Assembly: GCA_964383495.1 (NCBI GenBank)
Contig: CAYLHG010000010.1
Span: 1-59,342 of the forward strand
From: CAWKDC01 sp964383495
Lineage (GTDB): Bacteria; Pseudomonadota; Gammaproteobacteria; JABCZS01
Length of the DNA stretch: 59,342 nt
Direction: 5' to 3'
Position 1 is the stretch's first letter, and every line of letters begins with the position of its first letter. Position numbers and translations under genes: made by a program. Under the pieces are notes generated by a model. The model was not told the DNA's origin, did no database searches, and saw only the letters and a list, made by a program, of their open reading frames with translations. Below are positions 54,726-59,342 of the stretch, piece after piece.

Positions 54726-55655
54726 TTACTGTGTAGAAAGGGAGACAGAGCTCTCAGAAGAAGCGCTGCTGTTGCTAGGTTGCGTGCTGAGTAAATAGAT
54801 CTTTTCTCGCGGCACGGGGAAAATCAGTTGCCTGAAGAGGGACCCCATGGGTAAAACCATAAACCCGGCTAAACCGCCCAAAAACCCGTGACATAATCTC
54901 TTGTCCGCTAACTTTTCCTCAGGCACATCCGTATTTTCAATACCAAGCCATGCTTCGCCGTACCACCCTAAAACGCTGCCAAGCGCTGTCAGTGCAATAA
55001 GTCCAATAAAATCTGCGAGAGCACGATTATTTGGTACATGATTAGCCTCGGCATAATTCTGCTGTTCTTGGCCAAGATCACGAATCTTGTTGGTTTTCAT
55101 CCAATCGCTAATGTTGTTAAAATATGGGTCTTTTTCTTCCTTAACTACATTATGATGATAATAAACAAAAAGAGCTTTATGCAACTCATTCAGAAACGTT
55201 GTTAATTTAAGTAAATTGCCACGCGAGACGGCACCCCAGGGGTCCTGTATCCGCTCGTTAACGAGTTCGTACTCACCGTACATGCCTAAAGTTACGAGGC
55301 CGTTGGATCCTGTTTCTGTCACCAGTGACGGACTAAGAATGCTGCAGTGACCCTCAGTATCATAGGCTAAAGCGGCAATGAATTTTTGATAAGCAGCAAG
55401 TTTAGCATTATCGTTATTTTTGGCCGAAGCAATTTCTTTATCGTAAGCAGCAATTGCATCAGCAGCGATAGGGAAGGGGATGGCCTTTACATGAAGGTTA
55501 TTTCCATACTTATTGTAAACCTCGGTGCTTCCAGCATAGTCCGCAAGCAAATTACGGAGCTCGATTGCATACTTCTCAAACAGCGCTAGGCCTCCAATAA
55601 CTTCTTGATTTGGTTGTTGTTTAAGTTCAAGCAGGTTAGTCGCATTTATTGCCAT
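54726..55655 (-). CDS. Unknown protein with C-terminal hairpin, possible distant member of the 19-25 kb family
   Basis: The 309 residues start with a long helical soluble part (1-210) and end in two hydrophobic helices (214-231, 255-278). The loop between them is acidic (ENTDVPEEK), and the second helix is glycine-rich (GFLGGLAGFMVLP). A Ser-rich tail follows. The hairpin layout equals that of the cluster at 19031-24942, but the N-terminal part has no beta-rich PH-like-looking module. No function recognised. Confidence 0.65.
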   Translation of the reverse strand: MAINATNLLELKQQPNQEVIGGLALFEKYAIELRNLLADYAGSTEVYNKYGNNLHVKAIPFPIAADAIAAYDKEIASAKNNDNAKLAAYQKFIAALAYDTEGHCSILSPSLVTETGSNGLVTLGMYGEYELVNERIQDPWGAVSRGNLLKLTTFLNELHKALFVYYHHNVVKEEKDPYFNNISDWMKTNKIRDLGQEQQNYAEANHVPNNRALADFIGLIALTALGSVLGWYGEAWLGIENTDVPEEKLADKRLCHGFLGGLAGFMVLPMGSLFRQLIFPVPREKIYLLSTQPSNSSASSESSVSLSTQ

Positions 55656-55800
55656 CGCTTAGCCCCTGTAAGGTTTTTGACTAACGCCAGTATAACTGAT
55701 GTCCTCTAGAGGATGCAAGCATGCTCGCTATACGTCAAGTTTCTAAAGGTTAGGCGAGAGATTTAAAGCATGGTGATTTTATCTGCGCGATTAACGCATC

Positions 55801-55977
55801 TATGGTATCAAAGCCAATGGTTCTGGAAAACCACCTGAAGCTGACTCTCCAGAAGAATTTGCCAGAAATTTATTGCCGCTTCGCAATGATTTTGGGTTTA
55901 AGATTATTGGCGGATGCTGTGGGACAGATTCCAGGCGCGATCAATTAGGCGTACGATGGGTTCGCCACAGCTACTAG
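55801..55977 (+). pseudogene. Relic of a homocysteine S-methyltransferase
   Basis: In the frame starting at 55801 the sequence reads KANGSGKPPEADSPEEFA and then FKIIGGCCGTDSR. This is the C-terminal signature of homocysteine S-methyltransferases, including the zinc-binding Cys-Cys pair. A stop codon lies just upstream in frame and another shortly after, so only about 59 codons remain. The rest of the gap 55656-56061 shows no gene. The catalytic cysteine of the N-terminal half is absent, so this cannot work as an enzyme. Confidence 0.65.
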
Positions 55978-56061
55978 CAGAAGTACGGGGATGCTCTTGA
56001 CAAACTGAAATAACCATGCAATTATGCAGATATACCTCGTAAATACATGGTGTTTTAAATT

Positions 56062-57207
56062 ATGTTGCCAAGACCTCAGTTTCTCAAGCAAATAGAAATG
56101 CAATTCAAAGCGCATCCTGCCTGTGGTCTTTTAGGCCCGCGGCAATGTGGGAAAACCACTCTCTCTAATTTATTCCTTAAAAATCAACAAAATACAAACT
56201 TTTTTGATTTAGAGAACCCTTTTGATCTTCAGGCCTTGAAAGAAAATGCTTGGGGAGCGTTGGAGCGGTTATCCGGGTGGGTCATTTTAGATGAAATTCA
56301 AAGATTACCTGAGATATTCCCTTTATTACGCGTTTTAATTGACCGGGGAGGGGCCCGATACTTGGTTTTAGGGAGCGCCTCTCTGGATTTGTTGCGCCAA
56401 TCCTCCGAATCTCTAGCAGGCCGTATCGGGTACGTTGAACTGACACCTTTCTTGGCCAATGAGATCGAGGATATACATCGTTTATTTTTGCGTGGCGGGT
56501 TTCCGAGGTCTTATTTAGCAGTAGATGATGCAACAAGTTATGTATGGCGCACCTCATTTATTCAAACTTTTTTAGAACGAGATATTCCAAACTTAGGATT
56601 TAGAATTCCTCCCACCACTTTGCAGCGATTTTGGCAGATGTTAACGCATCTGCATGGCCAAATGCTTAATGCAAATGCCTTGGCAACATCACTTGCTGTA
56701 TCAGGACATACGGTACGCCATTACTTAGATATTTTGGCAAGCACATTCATGGTAAGAATATTACAACCTTGGCATGAGAATATCAGCAAAAGGCAAATTA
56801 AAACACCCAAAATATACATTCGTGATTCCGGCATTTTAATGACACTCATAGGTATTGAAAACGAAATACAGCTATTACGCCATGTAAAATGTGGCGCTAT
56901 CTGGGAAGGTTTTGCATTAGAACAGATTATCCAGGCTTTCCAATTACGTCCTGAACAGTGTTATTTTTGGCGAACCAGTAATGGTGCCGAACTTGATTTG
57001 TTTTTTGAGCATGAAGGCGAGCGCTTGGGCTTTGAATTTAAATATAGTGATAAGCCAAAAGTAACGCCGTCTATGCGTGCAGCTGCTAATGATTTAAATC
57101 TGAAAAGATTGTATGTTGTGTATCCTGATGGGCGCCTCATTAATATAGATGATAAAATTTCGTTTATGAGCTTGAAAGAGGCGATTTTGTTATCAAGCGG
57201 CGGATAG
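56062..57207 (+). CDS. AAA_14/DUF4143 ATPase
   Basis: The Walker A motif GPRQCGKTT (about 24-32), Walker B VILDEIQ (about 73-79) and sensor LVLGSASLDLL form the N-terminal ATPase. The DUF4143 part from about 185 ends in a PD-(D/E)xK-like fold with ELDLFF and GFEFK, the nuclease-type metal motif. The 381 residues are complete. Family members are widespread in accessory regions with poorly known roles, sometimes discussed as defence or toxin-like. No strong ribosome site precedes the ATG. The start of the window holds a possible fragment of the same family. Confidence 0.85.
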   Translation: MLPRPQFLKQIEMQFKAHPACGLLGPRQCGKTTLSNLFLKNQQNTNFFDLENPFDLQALKENAWGALERLSGWVILDEIQRLPEIFPLLRVLIDRGGARYLVLGSASLDLLRQSSESLAGRIGYVELTPFLANEIEDIHRLFLRGGFPRSYLAVDDATSYVWRTSFIQTFLERDIPNLGFRIPPTTLQRFWQMLTHLHGQMLNANALATSLAVSGHTVRHYLDILASTFMVRILQPWHENISKRQIKTPKIYIRDSGILMTLIGIENEIQLLRHVKCGAIWEGFALEQIIQAFQLRPEQCYFWRTSNGAELDLFFEHEGERLGFEFKYSDKPKVTPSMRAAANDLNLKRLYVVYPDGRLINIDDKISFMSLKEAILLSSGG

Positions 57208-57241
57208 ACCAATAATATGCAAAGTTATCCGATAAAAGAGA

Positions 57242-58171
57242 TTATGGATTGAAAAAATGAAATTTTCTAACTTCATTTACCGTGAGTGGTGATTCACTCA
57301 TTCTCAACGGCGATACTTCTTGAGAGGTCAAACATGATTTGACGTATCGATCCAGAAGTTCCGCAAGCTGCGTTCTTGGGCCATGAATAACATAGATACC
57401 TGGGTTAATGGCAGAACAACCTAGAGCGATATAATTATTTTCTTTTCCAGCGGCTGCACGAATAAATGCATTTACCTGTTCAATTTCATAATCAGGTTTT
57501 ATGATCAACAAATATTTCTTGATCACTTGTCGCGCCGCCTCAAATAAATATCCCATGGTGCAAGGTTCTGCTACCACTTCATCGCGCAAATATACGTCGA
57601 TACTGTTATTTTCTCCAATGAGAATATCTGCAATCATCAGGCCAACAATTTTGCTGTGATTGGTGGTGTCTGCCAATAAAATATGGGCAGTCATGGTCCC
57701 TGATTTTAGTTGCTGGTTAATAGCACAGAAACGACAAGATAAGTTCCCTGATGTGCTGTATTCTTCTATTTTCGCTGTCGTAAAATCTGAAGATATCAGC
57801 ATCTCTTGCAATGCTAATAAACTTCCTGTGTGATGAATTATTTTAAGAAAATTAGGAAGAATGGAAGGTGGGTGCTCCAAAGGAAAGCTCAAATCTCTTG
57901 GAAATGTTATGGCATTGATTGGGAGCGCAGCAGAGGCGTTGATGTTTTTTCTTGCGGCACCGATGAGAAAACGTTTTGTTCCCAAAAGTTCTCCGACGGG
58001 ATAGCCTGCGGGATCACAAATAAATACGGTATTATCAAAAGGATTAAATTGGCACACCAGTTTATTATTTGTATGGTGATAAATGAGGATGGACGCACCA
58101 TGTCTGAGAAAATAATATTCTTGGGGTACTGCATCATCGAACTCTAGAAGACCATTTTCGTGTTCTTTCAT
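57242..58171 (-). CDS. Unknown 309-residue protein
   Basis: No family recognised. No signal peptide or membrane helix. A middle segment (HILLADTT, GLMIADILIGE, then IDVYLRDEV and a helix with MGYLFEAARQVI) loosely recalls an acetyltransferase fold, but the CoA-binding loop is not clear. AAAGG before ATG 58171 and a predicted transcript start near 58198 decide against the longer TTG start at 58198. It is divergent from the FAD oxidoreductase. Confidence 0.6.
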   Translation of the reverse strand: MKEHENGLLEFDDAVPQEYYFLRHGASILIYHHTNNKLVCQFNPFDNTVFICDPAGYPVGELLGTKRFLIGAARKNINASAALPINAITFPRDLSFPLEHPPSILPNFLKIIHHTGSLLALQEMLISSDFTTAKIEEYSTSGNLSCRFCAINQQLKSGTMTAHILLADTTNHSKIVGLMIADILIGENNSIDVYLRDEVVAEPCTMGYLFEAARQVIKKYLLIIKPDYEIEQVNAFIRAAAGKENNYIALGCSAINPGIYVIHGPRTQLAELLDRYVKSCLTSQEVSPLRMSESPLTVNEVRKFHFFNP

Positions 58172-58204
58172 TTCGATACCTTTATTCAAGCAACTCAACC
58201 TCTT

Positions 58205-58233
58205 AGTATACTGATTTTATTGCATCAAAACAA
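58205..58233 (-). promoter_or_regulatory. Minus-strand promoter of the unknown 309-residue gene
   Basis: On the minus strand TTGTTT (58233 to 58228) and TATACT (58210 to 58205) are separated by 17 bases. It overlaps the oppositely directed promoter of the oxidoreductase, so the two genes may compete for polymerase. Confidence 0.55.
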
Positions 58234-58248
58234 CAGCAGTGTTATACT
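58220..58248 (+). promoter_or_regulatory. Promoter of the FAD oxidoreductase
   Basis: TTGCAT (58220-58225) and TATACT (58243-58248) are separated by 17 bases. The -10 lies inside a dyad with ACAGCA (58233-58238) and TGCTGT (58251-58256), a candidate repressor site. Confidence 0.6.
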
Positions 58249-58279
58249 CGTGCTGTCTTTCATTTGAGGAGTATACGTA

Positions 58280-59342
58280 ATGCCAGATCATTATCCAGAA
58301 AAGAAGCTAACCATTATCGGTGGTGGTATGATCGGCCTCATGGAGGCGTATTTTTCCTATATCAAAGCTCGAGACAACAATGAGAAAATACGAATCACAG
58401 TTTACGAAAAAAATGAAAGGTTTGATCAGACAACAGCCGCTAAAATCGCACCAAGCTTGACACCCGACGAAATTTTGTCCGTTGTTCCTCGGGGCACTGC
58501 ATTAGTTGAAAAATTAAAAATATTATTCAGTGAGCCAGGCGGTATTCGTGTAGATGATGTAGATGGCGTGAATGGCTCAGCTATTGCTACTGAATTTATA
58601 CGTGCTGTAGAAATGTACAGCAAAGATGAAGCAGGCCATCAAAAACGAACAGAATGCCTCTTGGCGTTTGGTAAGCAAAGCATGGAATTGTGGCAGCATA
58701 TTTATGACACAGCTGATCCTGAATTAAGAGCAATTTTAATTGCTTCAAATTTTAACCCTTGTCGCGAACCTGCAAATAATAAACCCATGCTGCATGATGG
58801 ATATCGAATAGATTTGATTCAACGCATCCCTAATGCCGTAGAGAGAGCGAGAGGGATGATAAAAGATTATGAAGGTCTAGGTTATAAAAACTGTACGATC
58901 TTATCTCCGAAAGAAGTAATGGAAAGAGATCCATCTCTCACTAATTTCTGTCGTTTAAATTCAGAAGAAAAATCAGGAGAGCTTGCTTGGAAAAATGATG
59001 CAGTTGCTTTATGGCGCCCAGGTGGATGTCTTGATGCACAAACTTTTTTACCAAAATTTGCGACATATTTAAGCAAGGTAATGGGGCAATATACTAACGA
59101 AAACAATCAGGTAAAAGACAATTTTAGATTCAAGCTGAATCGTTGTGTTACAGCTGCCTCATCTGTTGAAAACAGTTCTGGACATTATATCAATGGGCTG
59201 ATGCTCTCTGGTAGTTATGTCGGCATGAAGAAAAATAATCATACTTACCGCGAATCTGAGTATGTGTTTTGTCCTGGTGAATCAGTGGGCACCTTAAGAA
59301 AGCTTGGATTTGACGAGCCAGCTTATGCGCTATTTGCTGGTG
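58280..59342 (+). CDS. FAD-dependent oxidoreductase (DAO type), cut by window end
   Basis: The N-terminal dinucleotide motif IGGGMIGLMEA is followed by the acidic residue of the second strand (YEKNE), as in FAD-binding DAO-family enzymes. A WRPGGCLDAQTFLP segment resembles the substrate/FAD region of glycine or amino-acid oxidases. 354 codons are visible without a stop, and the frame runs off the window. GAGGAG lies 8 bases before ATG 58280. Substrate unknown. Confidence 0.75.
   Translation, partial: MPDHYPEKKLTIIGGGMIGLMEAYFSYIKARDNNEKIRITVYEKNERFDQTTAAKIAPSLTPDEILSVVPRGTALVEKLKILFSEPGGIRVDDVDGVNGSAIATEFIRAVEMYSKDEAGHQKRTECLLAFGKQSMELWQHIYDTADPELRAILIASNFNPCREPANNKPMLHDGYRIDLIQRIPNAVERARGMIKDYEGLGYKNCTILSPKEVMERDPSLTNFCRLNSEEKSGELAWKNDAVALWRPGGCLDAQTFLPKFATYLSKVMGQYTNENNQVKDNFRFKLNRCVTAASSVENSSGHYINGLMLSGSYVGMKKNNHTYRESEYVFCPGESVGTLRKLGFDEPAYALFAG

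Noticed and set aside
1..59342. Search for tRNA, rRNA, CRISPR arrays and known riboswitches
   Set aside because: I saw no conserved tRNA arms with CCA end, no rRNA-like stretches, no regularly spaced identical repeats and no known riboswitch core. Reading by eye could miss a divergent one.

Overview
The window reads as the chromosome of a moderately AT-rich gammaproteobacterium. Two long gene strings follow the order known from Escherichia and Pseudomonas: truA-accD-folC-dedD-cvpA-purF, and rpmF-plsX-fabH-fabD-fabG-acpP-fabF-pabC-mltG-tmk-holB-tatD. The SUF operon (Rrf2 regulator, sufBCDS, sufU, sufT), phenylalanine hydroxylase and the many large unknown membrane proteins would fit an aquatic or host-associated lineage such as the Legionellales. 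That placement is inference. I saw no rRNA, tRNA, CRISPR array, insertion sequence or phage gene.

Layout. 1-648: a likely ATPase relic and a doubtful small ORF. 649-8934: rlmN, truA, accD, folC, dedD, cvpA, purF, then a cytosolic-looking YkuD protein and nagZ (cell-wall recycling). 8964-19005: maf/yceF divergent from the fatty-acid string, which runs on into mltG, tmk, holB and tatD. 19031-24942: six unknown genes in tandem on the minus strand, a paralogous family built from beta-rich, PH-like-looking modules plus a C-terminal two-helix membrane hairpin with an acidic loop. 25069-26406: a FadL porin. 26555-33590: a tightly overlapping plus-strand operon of sufR, sufBCDSUT, a hotdog thioesterase and a purine phosphoribosyltransferase. 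33596-39648 (minus): DUF2721 protein, mfd and a CHASE2 adenylate cyclase. 39763-43129 (plus): cpdA cAMP phosphodiesterase, a cNMP-binding/degenerate GGDEF/EAL protein and a FecR protein. 43122-45127: EnvZ/OmpR-type pair. 45248-47406: Spy-like protein, M48 lipoprotein, membrane-anchored protein. 47471-48448: malate dehydrogenase. 48639-51561: a large repeat-built membrane protein translationally coupled to phhA, then phhB. 51568-52551: two PCuAC-like exported proteins. 52680-58171: unknown proteins, a GT-B-like protein, another hairpin protein, a homocysteine methyltransferase relic and a DUF4143 ATPase. 58280-end: an FAD oxidoreductase cut by the window edge.

How the parts work together. The first half is core metabolism: RNA modification, malonyl-CoA and fatty-acid synthesis, folate, purines, peptidoglycan processing and the replication clamp loader. 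The SUF operon supplies Fe-S clusters. The stretch 37429-43129 looks like one signalling island that makes cAMP (CHASE2 cyclase), destroys it (CpdA), probably senses it (cNMP domain) and converts it into c-di-GMP breakdown (EAL), with a periplasmic FecR protein as a possible input partner.

The most novel content is the hairpin family: five modular genes and a truncated copy at 19031-24942, a possible outlier at 54726-55655, and a larger protein at 48639-50396 that repeats the hairpin about four times. I know no described family with this arrangement, but I could not search.
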